From: Eucalyptus grandis | Taxonomy: Eukaryota > Streptophyta > Magnoliopsida > Myrtales > Myrtaceae | Length of the DNA: 64,000 nucleotides | Assembly: GCF_016545825.1 (NCBI RefSeq) | Contig: NC_052614.1 | Span: forward strand, 12,418,559-12,482,558 | Direction: 5' to 3' | Shown: in pieces, positions 1-11,700 of the stretch | How positions within the stretch are numbered: the stretch's first letter is position 1 | Layout: each line of letters starts with the position of its first letter | Translations under genes and position numbers: made by a program | Notes under the pieces: model-generated | Database searches by the model: none | What the model saw: the letters and a program-made list of their open reading frames with translations, nothing else | Told to the model about the DNA's origin: nothing

Positions 1-446
1 CAATGTTTTTACCTTTTTTAGAAAACATTCTCGTTCATATTTCTTTGCATCAAGGTTCAATTCACTTTGTTGTGCTCACGAAAATGATTACATTTCTATG
101 AAATTTCACCCTTGCTAAAGTATATCAAGCCAGGAATCAAGGGAACTTTTTTTCAGTTTAGGAGAATCGCCTTTCGTGTTGTGTGAAGAAACTGAACAAC
201 AAGAGTAGACTGAAAAGTGAAAAGAATTTATGCACGAGACAGGCCTTGAACTTCTAATTCTTGAGTTACAAGGAACTATATTCTACGAAAATCAGCAGAA
301 GCAGCTTTTTTTATTTTTATTTTACCATTTTTCTTCAGATGATAGTCTGTCAAATCTTATTGTGCTTTTGTACCACAGAACTTATCAACCTTCTATCAAC
401 CTTTTTGGCTTGATTCATGTTGATCGTTTGTTTCAATCTTCTTCAG

Positions 447-3400
447 GTGCCGATATTTCTCATGCATGCGTCAGTTTTCATCTCGGGCCTCGCATTTTCC
501 ACTTACTTCTCTTGGAGGCTCTCCCTGGTGGCCTTCCCATTGTTGCTTCTCTTGATAATACCGGGATTGATATACGGCAAGTACCTTCTCTTTCTGTCGA
601 AGAAGTGCCAAAAGGAATATGGTAAAGCCAACTCCATCATAGAGCAGGCCTTGAGCTCCATCAAAACAGTCTATTCCTTCACTGCCGAGAGACGTATTCT
701 TGAGAGGTACTCTTCCATTTTGGAGAGAACAACAAAGCTAGGAATTAAACAAGGCATAGCCAAAGGTCTGGCCGTGGGAAGTACCGGCCTTTCTTTTGCC
801 ATTTGGGCTTTCTTGGCTTGGTACGGAAGCCGCCTGGTCATGTACAAAGGCGAGAGTGGTGGCAGGATTTATGCAGCAGGCCTTTCCTTCGTCCTCAGTG
901 GATTGTAAGTTAATTTCCTCAATTTACTCACCCAAAATACATTTGCACAATATAGGCATACACTCCCAAGTAAGAAACAAGTAAGCGCTTGTGTGCTTAT
1001 ATCTGTCAGTATATGTCCATATATGAGAGTTGTTACATAATCTAGAATCTAGAAGAAAATGTTATATTTAATTTGTACAGACTGTATCCCAAATCGAATA
1101 GAATAGCAAATCCATGTTACCTAGACTGTGATAATAAATGAGTCAGAGAATATTCTCTCCATTTTCTCACCTGTGACTTTACTGAAGAATCATTTCCATA
1201 ACACTCTTAATTACATACATACATATATATATGTATATATATAAACCCATTTTTCTATTTGATCAATAATTCCAGCAATTGTTTTGGACTTCAATATGCT
1301 CCTTGCTTCTTTATCTAAGCATAGGCCCGACCACCTTTTTTAATTTCACCGAATTGTGGATGCATGAGCCAGTTTAAGTGAAATTTGGTCTTGACAAAGC
1401 AAAGGATGTACATGTTCCACTTACCAGATTATAATCTTTTTATGCATTGTTTACAGTATTTCTGAATGTTCTCCACTTCAACCTGCTTTTATTGCATTTA
1501 AAAGCTTTTTCTTGATGAGGTTAGCTGAAGATGAGCATAGAATAATCTTTTGCAAGAACTTACTAATTATAGACTAATATAGAATCATGAATAATACTTC
1601 AATTTAAACCAAACTCCATTAATGTTTGCCTTTTATCCTTCGTAGGGTGAAGCTTCCAAATCTAATATTGCATTAGATAGATTAAGCACTTTTAATTTCT
1701 TAAAAGAGATCTACAGCTACAGCTCAAAGGAAAGTAAACGTAAATTACAACGTATATAGAGCCAAACGTGCCTGTTCTTAACCTGCTTGCCATCAGCAAT
1801 GCTTTTCAAGTTACTTCATGATTCGACAAAATTTCTCATTTTCAGTTTTGATTCTATGGCTAGAGAATCTCATCTTACATCGTCAGTTGCCAGAACTGTT
1901 GTGTTCAAAAGTATTCGAACTAAAGTTTTGGCATCGATGATTTTTCATGGAAAGGGACCCAATGTTTGGCTAATAAAGGCAAGCAATATTCTCTCCTTTT
2001 AGGCTGCTCATTGACAAACTCACTTTAAAGGCCACTCTTTTGAAAAAGGTACATATGTCTAAAGAAGCTGCAGACGAAACCATATTTCATGTTTGTACTA
2101 CAAATCATGCACAATTTGGAAAAAAATGACAAAATTTATATCATATCAACTAACAGTGAATTTTTTTTTTTTTTTTTTTTTTGAGCCTAACTAGCAGTGA
2201 GAATTTGAATTTTTCTGATCCTTATGTTGCAGTTCATACTATTTCCAAGTACCTATTGCTTTGCCACCATAAAGGCTAAAGATTATATCAGTTTAAGTTC
2301 TTGCTTGGTTGGATCGACATAAGCTGTATTATGCACTGTGGACTCCTAAATTTTGGCTAAACTAGTAGCAATAATTATTGACTATTGATTTGTTCACGCT
2401 TGAGAAAATCGAGGCATGCGTAATTTGCAGAACCCTTGTATGCATATCCGCGCATATTGGTTACAAATCTGAAATTGTCGATCTTGATGTAGATCCCTCG
2501 GGATGGCGCTTCCTGACGTGAAGTACTTCACCGAAGCATCAGTTGCGGCAGCTCGAATATTCGACAGAATAGATCGAGTTCCAGAGATAGACGGTGAAAG
2601 TCCTAAAGGACGTGTCTTGGACAACATGTCAGGGGAAATAGTTTTTGACCATGTGAAGTTCACGTATCCTTCTAGGCCAGACTCGGTCGTCCTTAGGGAT
2701 TTCCACCTGGAAGTTGAAGCAGGAAAAACCGTCGCCCTCGTCGGAGCGAGCGGGAGTGGTAAGTCCACTGCGATCGCGTTGCTGCAGCGATTCTATGATC
2801 CCGATGGAGGAGTCGTGCGTATAGATGGAGCTGATATAAAGACGCTGCAGCTAAAATGGATAAGGCAAAAGATGGGATTGGTTAGCCAGGAACACGCTTT
2901 GTTCGGGGCATCGATAAAGGAGAATATAAAGTTTGGGAAGTTGGATGCTACGATGGAAGAAGTCACTACCGCGGCAATCACCGCGAATGCTCATGACTTC
3001 ATAAGACAGCTTCCTGATGGATATGAGACCAAGGTAACTCGAGTGCATTTTCCAAATAATGCATCATTTTGGTATGCAGCGTATTTGTATGAATAGACTA
3101 ATTCCCGTTGATAATCTATGGTGTTTGAGTTAATTACTTCTAGATTTAGCCTATGCAAACGAGGGAGTGTTTTCATGGTGATTAAACTTACAGGTTGGTG
3201 AAAGAGGAGCATTCTTATCAGGTGGACAAAAGCAGAGAATTGCCATTGCGAGGGCCGTCATTAAAGAACCCAGTGATTCTCCTACTAGATGAAGCGACTA
3301 GCGCGCTCGACCTGGAATCGGAAGGGCTTGTTCAGAATGCCCTTGATCAGGCCTCTTTGGGAAGAACCACACTGGTACTCATCTGTTTTTTTTTTTTTGT

Positions 3401-6077
3401 TTTTTTGGCTCAATAGGTAATGAATTCGAATCTAGATCAGACTGTAGTTGTTTTTATATCTAGATTCACATATCTAAAGAAAATATATCTCTGTCAATCT
3501 TAACAAGTTAATAAATCATGCATGATAACTCTCGCTCACTTTATAATTAAGTTAATCATGCTGTTTACGATATGATGTTATTCACAATTGGAGTTTCAAA
3601 TGAAAACGATTGAGTCAAAATCGGGTTTGTTTCTATGTCACAAATCAGCCCTGATCAGCTGCCTATTTGGCATCCTCAGGTGGTTGCACACAAGCTATCG
3701 ACTGTGAAAAATGCGGACCTCATTGCTGTGGTCAATGGCGGCTGCATCGTGGAGATAGGCTCGCATGACGATCTGATCAACAGAAAAGATGGCCACTACG
3801 CAAAACTGGCAGAACTACAGAGTCAGTTCAACTGCTATGAACAAGAGCAAGGATCCGATATTCCCATATCTTCTGTTGTGAGAAGCAGCGCGGGCAGGCT
3901 GAGCACGAAGTCGAGCCCGGGTATATTCGCTTCACCTCTGGCGGTGTTGGATAGCCCACAGCTGGTCTCTCACCCTCCACCATCCTTTTATCGGCTCTTA
4001 TCATATAGTGGTCCGGAATGGAAGCAAAGCCTTATAGGAAGTCTTTCGGCCATGGCCTTTGGGGCGGTCCAACCTGTCTACGCCATAACCATTGGTGGCA
4101 TGATATCCGCCTTCTTTATACAAGATCACGCCGAAATGCAACAGAGAATCCGAACCTACGCCTTGATTTTCTCCTCTCTTTCCTTGGTTTCGATCTCTGT
4201 CAATCTCTTGCAGCACTACAATTTCGCCTACATGGGAGAGCACCTCACAAGGAGAATCCGGCTGCGAATGCTGGAGAGAATCCTGACTTTTGAGCCCGCT
4301 TGGTTCGACGAGGAGGAGAACTCGAGCGGAGCATTGTGTTCTAGGCTGAGCAACGAAGCTTCCACGGTCAAGTCTCTCGTAGCCGACAGAGTCTCTCTCC
4401 TGGTCCAAACCACTTCCGCAGTCACGATAGCAATGATCATGGGTCTCGTGGTGGCTTGGAAGCTTGCGCTTGTCATGATCGCAGTGCAGCCCCTCACGAT
4501 CCTGTGTTTCTACACCCGCAAAGTCCTGTTATCAAGCTTTTCAGCTAAGTTCATTAAGGCTCAAAACCAAAGTACTCAAATAGCCGTGGAGGCAGTGTAC
4601 AATCACAAGATAGTGACTTCCTTTGGGAGCATCCAGAAAGTTCTTGAACTGTTCGATAAAGCTCAAGACGAGCCCCGGAAGGAAGCCAGGAAGAAGTCGT
4701 GGCTGGCCGGGATGGGCATGGGGTCAGCACAGTGCCTAACGTTCATGTCGTGGGCTTTTGATTTTTGGTACGGTGGTACGTTAGTAGAGAAGGGACAGAT
4801 ATCGGCAGGCGATGTATTCAAGACGTTCTTCGTGTTGGTCAGCACCGGCAAAGTCATAGCCGAAGCCGGAAGCATGACATCCGATTTAGCCAAAGGGGCA
4901 GCCGCGGTCGCATCAGTGTTTCAAATTCTCAATCGCCAATCGCTTATCCCATGGTCCCGCCAAGTAAGTACATGTTTATCATATCATATGACCCGTGCTT
5001 TCAAATTCAGGCCTTGAAAAAAAAATACCAAACGTTTGACAATGTTTTGATGAAAAAACTTATTTTTCTTTTGTTGGCTGAAACATGATCAGGCAGAGGA
5101 CGGTGGTAGTGGAACCTTACTGCAGAAAGTAACTGGCAAGATAGACCTGAGGAATGTTGATTTTGCATATCCAAGCAGGCCCAAGAGCCTGATACTGAGG
5201 CAATTCTCACTGGAAGTGAAACCGGGCACGAGTGTTGGGCTTGTGGGCAAAAGCGGATGCGGGAAATCAACCGTGATCGGCTTGATCCAGAGGTTTTACG
5301 ACGTCGAGAGGGGGTCGGTGAGAGTCGATGGCGTGGACATAAGAGAGGTCGATGTCCACTGGTACAGGAAGTACACGGCGCTCGTCAGCCAGGAACCTGT
5401 CATTTACTCAGGCAGCATCCGCGACAATATCGTCTTTGGCAAGCTCGATGCCACCGAAAACGAAGTGGTGGAGGCTGCAAGGGCGGCCAACGCGCACGGA
5501 TTCATCTCGTGAGCTTTCTCTTCTTCTGTCATGCCCTGTTGGTCAATGACCAGAAACACTGGATTCAATTTGAGCACGTCCAAACCTAATAAAATTAAGA
5601 CGCTAACGGCTAGAATACATAGGTCAAGCCACTAATTTGACCCGCATGCTAATTTGTGGATGAATTGTACTTAGCATGCTGGCAATTCTGCAGATTTTGA
5701 CTAAGTTGGTAATTGAATTGTTCAGGTCTTTGGAGGATGGGTATGAGACAGAATGCGGGGAGAGAGGAGTTCAGCTATCAGGAGGCCAGAAGCAGAGAAT
5801 AGCAATTGCCAGAGCAATCATACGGAACCCGACCGTGCTGCTGCTCGACGAGGCAACCAGTGCACTCGACGTGCAGTCAGAGCAAGTGGTGCAGGAGGCG
5901 CTGGACCGGATCATGGTCGGGCGGACCACGATCGTGGTGGCTCACAGGATCAACACGATCAAGGACCTCGACTCGATCGCGCTTGTTGCTGATGGCAAGG
6001 TGGTCGAGCGGGGGACCTATGCGCAGCTCGTGAACAAGCGAGGTGCTTTCTTCGACCTCGCTAACCGTCAGATTTAG
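447..6077 (+). CDS. ABCB8: ABC transporter B family (ABCB8-like), 3' part, with a one-base frameshift
   Basis: Full-size MDR/P-glycoprotein-type exporter of the plasma membrane; the substrate cannot be told. The first exons lie before the window. Exons deduced: 447-904, 2493-3033, 3194-3374, 3680-4963, 5093-5508, 5726-6077 (stop TAG). Exon 1 gives TM helices of domain 1. Exons 2-4 give NBD1: Walker [10 protein letters not shown] near 2740, Q-loop, signature LSGGQ near 3218, Walker [12 protein letters not shown] near 3278, H-loop VVAHKLS at 3680. Exon 4 also holds the linker and second membrane domain. Exons 5-6 give NBD2: GKSGCGKST near 5248, LSGGQ near 5775, [11 protein letters not shown] near 5840, VVAHRIN near 5935. 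Exon 3 carries one extra base at 3263-3268, between signature and Walker B, which puts a TGA at 3290-3292; all else stays in frame. The NBD1 Q-loop reads SQEH where SQEP is usual. Similarity to Arabidopsis ABCB8 (wording of the second membrane domain) is from memory; the ABCB class is certain. Confidence 0.88.
905..2492 (+). other. Large ABCB intron, low-complexity AT-rich DNA
   Basis: This 1.6-kb intron has a GTAAGT donor at 905 and a TAG acceptor at 2490-2492. It joins a split Leu codon (TT plus A), which restores the expected Gly-Leu-Ser-Leu-Gly-Met. It holds a TA/CA-rich run near 1216-1246 and a run of about 22 T at 2161-2182. I see no mobile element or gene in it. Confidence 0.7.
3263..3268 (+). 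other. Frameshift position in ABCB exon 3
   Basis: Read from the exon start at 3194, the frame runs through [17 protein letters not shown] and then needs one base fewer to give [15 protein letters not shown]. The run AAAGAA at 3263-3268 has one more base than any codon pair for Lys-Asn allows. Without correction the frame ends at TGA 3290-3292. The flanking exons keep the expected phase, so this is one isolated indel. Confidence 0.85.
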
Positions 6078-8375
6078 GCATATGGAGTCCTGCTAGAGAT
6101 GGCGTATATGAAGTAAACCTAGTGTGTGAGGTTAGTACCAGACGCATCTTGTACTGCATAAAGAGGAGGGGTAATCGGCCTTTTTGCATCTGAGGAATCT
6201 TCAGGCCCTGCAGCAAGTAAAGAGGGGCTTGTGTAGAGGTTATCTTGGTGACTATGGCGGAGTCGGATCAGGATCGAAAGACCGGACGCCATCGCAAGCG
6301 ACTGTCGTAGTGACGCAATTGGCAACTGCAATTGAATGTTGTACATGTGTGCGCGCGCGCGCGTAGCTGGTGTAAGCAAGATTTTGAGACTTGTCATGTG
6401 AAGATTGGTGCAATTCGACTGCTGATCAAACCTACCGACGTCGTAAACTGTTGGATTTGTAACATAATAATGTGATATGCGATCGTGTTCGAGGACAAGC
6501 TGATGTGAGAATTGGTTATGATGCTAACTTTGTAACTTCTCTCATATCTCAATAACCCTGAACAAATTGGCAATCTTTGTCGGCAGTAGTACTTCTCAGT
6601 TCTCGCACTTGATGTTCTTGACATCAGAAACAGTGATTTCCAAAGCACCGACAGGATTTAAACTTAAAGGCTTCCTTGCTCGGGTTGGACTTTTCCGTGA
6701 TTAAAGAAAACAGAGAGAACATGATCTCGGGTTCATAGAGAAGATCACTAATTGTAGCCCCGTGGAATTCTATTGCTCCGTGTCAAAAAGTAATGATTTT
6801 TTATTTGTTGGTAAATGTTAGGGAGATCAGTTCCTAATGCAGTCTAGTCCGACCCCAAAACTGACAACCAATTTCCATTTCCGGAACCAAGGACTGGTTC
6901 AGACCAATCGGACCGGTCCATAGTTCTCAAGCGATTCAGTGGAATTGATCGAGTTTAAAAGAGAGAATGTCTTGAACTTCATAAGAGATGATAAGACCCA
7001 AAGAAAGGGAAAGATTCACAAAGGAGAGGAGATGTGCATGAGACATTTAGAAAAAAAAAAAAAAATTGGTCCGGGCAATCCTTGAAATCGGGAACTAGAC
7101 CCAATCCAACAACCGATTTGGTATGGTCCAAACGATTTCTAGTTTGATCGGTCTGTCTTGCTCACCTCTAGGTTAAGCGTCCACAAAATTATTATGGAAA
7201 AATGGCCAATGATTTTTAATTTCACATAACTTAACAACAACTTACAACACTTACATGAAAAATTACTAGCTTTTTTTGCCGTTTGCAAATTAGCAATTTT
7301 TGTGCTCACTAACTCTTATATGTCGATACCAAAAAAAGTCAGAATGGTTTACCCACTTTTTGTCATGTTAAATTATCAATTAATTTAGGATTACTAACTC
7401 TCAATTAGGTTACTTACTAATGTTTAATCGTTTTTTCTCTAATTTATTAACTTTTCTACTTGACGTACCAATTTCTATTTGCTTCGATTAGCAAACTCCG
7501 TATCACAGCTTGGACATGGCTGCATCGACCTCGATTCGCCCTTGATCTAGGACGACGATCATTGCTAGCCTCAGATTTAAGGTCGACGACAGCCCTCGAA
7601 GGGTAACAGCAGCTCGCCTGGTGGAGAGAGAGTAACGTGGTGGAGGGATATGTTGAACCAAGCAAGTCTGTCGTGTGGGAGATGATGGATTTTTTTGGGA
7701 TGAGGATGGTTTGGTAAAAAAAAAAAAATGACAATTCGCTCAATTATGTGTGGACGAGAGATGCAACCAATTCATTGCAAAGAGTAATCCATTCATAGTT
7801 TTGATTTATTAAAGACGAAATTTATTATTATTATTATTTTGGGTAATGGATTCTTTTTAAAGAAATGTTCGAATGAAATATCAACTACCTAATTGCGTAC
7901 GATCGGATGCAATTCCAGGAAATTCTGGCAAGACTATACGCATCGTCACTTTCATTTCTACGTACATAAATCTAGTTGACCTCTCTATGGCCGAAAAACT
8001 AGAACTTTGACCTTGACAGATTCAGGCAGGGCTTAGGAAGAAATGTTCAACTTTCTGGATATATACAAAACCTGCCACATATGATATGCGCCGCAGTTCC
8101 ATAAATATATGTTCCATCCGAGTAACTTTCATTTCTCGATATTTTATCCTTTTTCCTCAATAATTTCGCCGCTCTCGTAATTATTGAAAGTAACTTTTCC
8201 CTATCTAAATTGGCCGCGGCCTCTCCTGCGCTCCGATCGTCCTCTAAATTAGAACATAAAAATCTCGAGTCTCTTTCGTGAATTTGTAGTGGTGTCGCAA
8301 ATGTCATTTCCACTCAACTTGTAGTCTTAATGAAGAATTAATTGACCGCCAACGTCGTTCCACCTATCCAACTTG
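6078..8375. other. Intergenic region after ABCB
   Basis: The first few hundred bases should be the ABCB 3' UTR, including a CG-alternating run at 6351-6363. From about 6800 the DNA is AT-rich with several poly-A runs. The stretch 6820-7174 looks like an old hAT-type remnant (separate entry). No open frame here has a recognisable product. Confidence 0.5.
6820..7174. mobile_element. Degenerate hAT-like short element
   Basis: The right end reads TGCTCACCTCTAG near 7161-7173, close to the plant hAT terminal motif TGCNCACCCCTA. The left end near 6822 reads TAGGGAGATCA, a weak inverse match. The inside has the GGTTCC/CCGGTCC-rich wording that is common in such elements. There is no clear target duplication, so this is a weak call. 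Confidence 0.3.
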
Positions 8376-8385
8376 TTATATATAA
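8376..8385 (+). promoter_or_regulatory. TATA box of the RING-H2 gene
   Basis: TTATATATAA lies 59 bases before the ATG at 8444. A CT-rich leader (8401-8438, repeats of CTCTGT) follows, typical of a plant core promoter with a pyrimidine-rich 5' UTR. Confidence 0.6.
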
Positions 8386-8443
8386 TCCGTGTGACATATG
8401 ACTCTCTGTCTCTGTCTCTCTCTGTCTCTGTCTCTCTCCGATC

Positions 8444-8779
8444 ATGGCTGCAATGTCTTCGGAACCCGTCTCCCTGCCGAAGCACCCGCCCTTACCGATC
8501 GAACTCCGGTTTGACCTTGACGAGGTCCTGACCGATCTAGCCTCCTGCTCCAGCCTCCGGCTCAACCTGGACCTGTCGCAGGCATCGATCTTGGCCATGC
8601 CGACGGTGACCTCCACGACCGGGGGTTGCCCGATCTGCATGGAGGCCTTCCGCGGCAACGACAAGCGAGCCTCCTGCGGCCATGTCTACCACGAGCCCTG
8701 CATCGCGACATGGCTCTCGCTCAGTAGCTCCTGCCCTCTGTGCCGCTGCGAAATCGTCTCCGCCGCCTCCCGACCCTAA
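8444..8779 (+). CDS. Small RING-H2 zinc-finger protein, probable E3 ubiquitin ligase
   Basis: Intronless, 111 aa. The RING-H2 finger fills the C-terminal third: Cys62, Cys65, Cys78, His80, His83, Cys86, Cys97, Cys100, i.e. C-x2-C-x12-C-x-H-x2-H-x2-C-x10-C-x2-C, with the usual Trp (ATW) before the last Cys pair. Such fingers bind two zinc ions and recruit a ubiquitin-conjugating enzyme; the target is unknown. The N-terminal 60 residues are leucine-rich and not recognised. No membrane segment or signal peptide is visible, so it is probably soluble. ATG 8444 is chosen because it follows the CT-rich leader and TATA box; a second in-frame ATG at 8453 is possible. GC content is well above the flanks, as in many intronless plant RING genes. 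Confidence 0.88.
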   Translation: MAAMSSEPVSLPKHPPLPIELRFDLDEVLTDLASCSSLRLNLDLSQASILAMPTVTSTTGGCPICMEAFRGNDKRASCGHVYHEPCIATWLSLSSSCPLCRCEIVSAASRP

Positions 8780-11700
8780 ACCGAGAGGCCGACGGAACTT
8801 TCTAACTCCCCTTTCGTGTACCACTCTTTGCTTTTTTCTTTTTCTTTTTTCCCTTTTTTGGGAAGACATATTTCCCAATTTATGTACTTATGTTGAGATC
8901 AGTGGATCGTCTTTTGTTGAGTTTTGCGTGCTTGACCAATTTGCTAAATTATGGAATGAACGCAGTACGTGTCAGTTCTAATGTTTCTTCTTTTCTTTTG
9001 AGAGCATAATCATGTGTATAATTCTAGCATTTTATCTAGATATCTTCATAAGTGTTTAGTATTGTAGCATGTTTATTCGACTCGAAATTGCATTGAGACG
9101 ATCTTTCATAGATTTACATCTATAGGTATTTGAGAGAGGTGATTAAATTCGATAATCTTGGCCAGCAAAAAAAGAAAAAGTTTCATGGAAATCTTTCTGC
9201 CGTGGATCTTGAACCGTTTTGTGTTCTTCCTTATCAGACTTGCAATAATGTCCCTCGAAATTTATGATCATGACCTGGATAAGGCACGAATTGAATGTCA
9301 CTCCAGCATGATCGCAATTAAAAAACGGAATAAGGTTATTTTAGCACTGGAAAAAGTCATCATTATATCGATTTCGTAAGAATCTTGTTAACGGCGGCAC
9401 TTGTACAGCCAGAAATATCTCTTCAATGGATAAAATTAATAAGTGCTCAAACTTTTCGTTAATAAAACTTATTTTAAAAGAAAAGACAATAATTAAGACC
9501 CATCGCGACCAACAAATAAAGATTATTTTTTTCTAGCCATTGGGTCGAATCCTTCAATTTGTGGTTTTTTTAATCTACATAAGTCAACTTTTAGAAAACG
9601 ACAAAGAGCGTGCATTAAAGTCAAATCGCAAGTTGCCATCTAATCCGGATACACATGATGAATTTCACATCGAAAAGTTGGCAACAAACACCATCTTGGC
9701 TTGCATCCGTTCGGCGCCCTGATTTCTGGGTTCATTGTCCAGGACATCACAATCGTCAAACTCAATCAAAAGGGTTCGAATTGATAATCGGTTCTCCTTC
9801 CTTTTTCAAATGTCAAAATTGATGCTCACGAAAGTTATCAACTAATAGGGATGTACATCGATCGCCAAGATTGTTTAATTTTCTTTTTTTTTTTTCTTTT
9901 TTTAATTCTGAAGCAAACCTAAATTTATATATTTATTTATTTGTTGGAAAGCTCCCACCTTATAGAGAATAGAAGCAACCACTCCGAAATTGACCCTTTT
10001 GTCGGTCGGATTCTATTGTAGGATCAGTTCTCGATTCCACAAACTAAGAACCAACCTACCTACTCTAATTCTAGGTTCTAGGGTGGAAATTGACCCACCC
10101 TAGAACCGATCTCCATTAGTATCCACAGTTGGGTTCCGTTGTTGTAGTATATTGTGTGGCCATGAAGAAAAAAAAAAAGTAGGGGCATTAAGATCCAATT
10201 TTGGAACAATCCAATATGATCATCACACATTCCCGGTTGAGAGGGAATCATAACGATAAGAAGTGTAGATACATCTCTTGGCATTCTATAATTGAAAGAT
10301 CTCAAAAAACCTCAGTTGTGAAAGTTCACATGGAAAAACAAACACAATTATCATGAACTATTGAAATTTTGAAGGTCCGGTATTGTAGATTGCCATGGTG
10401 AATCAAGTTTTAGCGAAAGCCCTTTGCAGCTAAGCTTATTTTCAAGTAGCCGGGCCTCCGCATGCATGTCCAGGATGATCAAAAGAAGTTATCTCCTCTG
10501 TGCTCATTCGATTTCGATTGTGGTGAACTTATTCGCATCATATCTCTCATCAAGTCTAGCAATACAGATGTACTGAAAAAATGAGTGAATGTTTCTTCAC
10601 TAGAATCAGATGGGCAAGCCCCCATCTAAAGCAAATCGGGCTCGAATTCGATCCGTTCGAAAATGGGCCTTCTCCAACAACTGGGCTCAAATTATTCTTG
10701 ATATTGAGCTCAAATTATCGTTCTTGCGTTATCGATCATTAATTTTGAATGTGATTGCTGGAGACTTTTTGGGCCATCAGATTGAAAGTTTGCCCGTTCC
10801 GTCGTCTCCGGGCACTTCATCGATTATAATTCATATTATAAATGACATAAAGACGTGATTTATTATTAAAATATTTAAGCATCGGGAAGGTATAAAAATG
10901 ATCCTAATGTCATTCTTTTGCATATTCGGCCCCTCTTCTCGCCCAGTTCGATGTCTACGAGGACCAGTTGATTATCTATTATAACAAGCCAGCACCTACT
11001 TTAATTATGAATTCTCGTGAATCGAAGGAGAGAAAACCTTCTAATTTCGATGCTGAGATCGATTCCGACAAATGGCTTGAATAAATCAAGAAGCCTCGAG
11101 AACAAGATCAAGAAAACGGAAAATGACATTTTTCTGAGTTTATCTGCTGCGCTTCTCGATTTCTCCCCGACAAAATCCTGTTCCCTCGAGCTGGAAGAAC
11201 CATCAAAGAAACGTGCGCATTGTTCTAGCGAGGGAAAAAAAAAACGTGTTTATTTTAGTTGATCGCTATGGTTCTCAAATGCGATTTGTCTTTGCTCTTC
11301 ATTTTATTTTTGAGATAACAATAAAAATGAATTTGGCTCAATGTACAATATCATTTTTTAATTGTATATTTTTTTAATTTTAGTCTAACGTACAATATCA
11401 TTCATAAATTTTTAATTTGTTTAAGTGGTGCATGAATTTTTTATAAATGTTTAATATAATTCTTAAATTATATGAAAATATCCAATATTATCTTTATATT
11501 AATTTGAGTTGAGAGACGTACTGAGTATTTTTATATAACTTAGATATTATATTAAACCTACATCAAAAGTTCAATAATAATGAGTTAAAGTTCAAGAACC
11601 ACATGGACTAATTAATAGTTTATGTATGATAGTGATAAGAATCTCAAAACACAGCCTGCACAAGCATGCTCTATTGCTCTTGCACAAGCATGCTCTGTTG

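Noticed and set aside
9846..10330. Possible degenerate hAT element starting TAGGGATGTACATCG
   Set aside because: A matching right end and target duplication could not be found.
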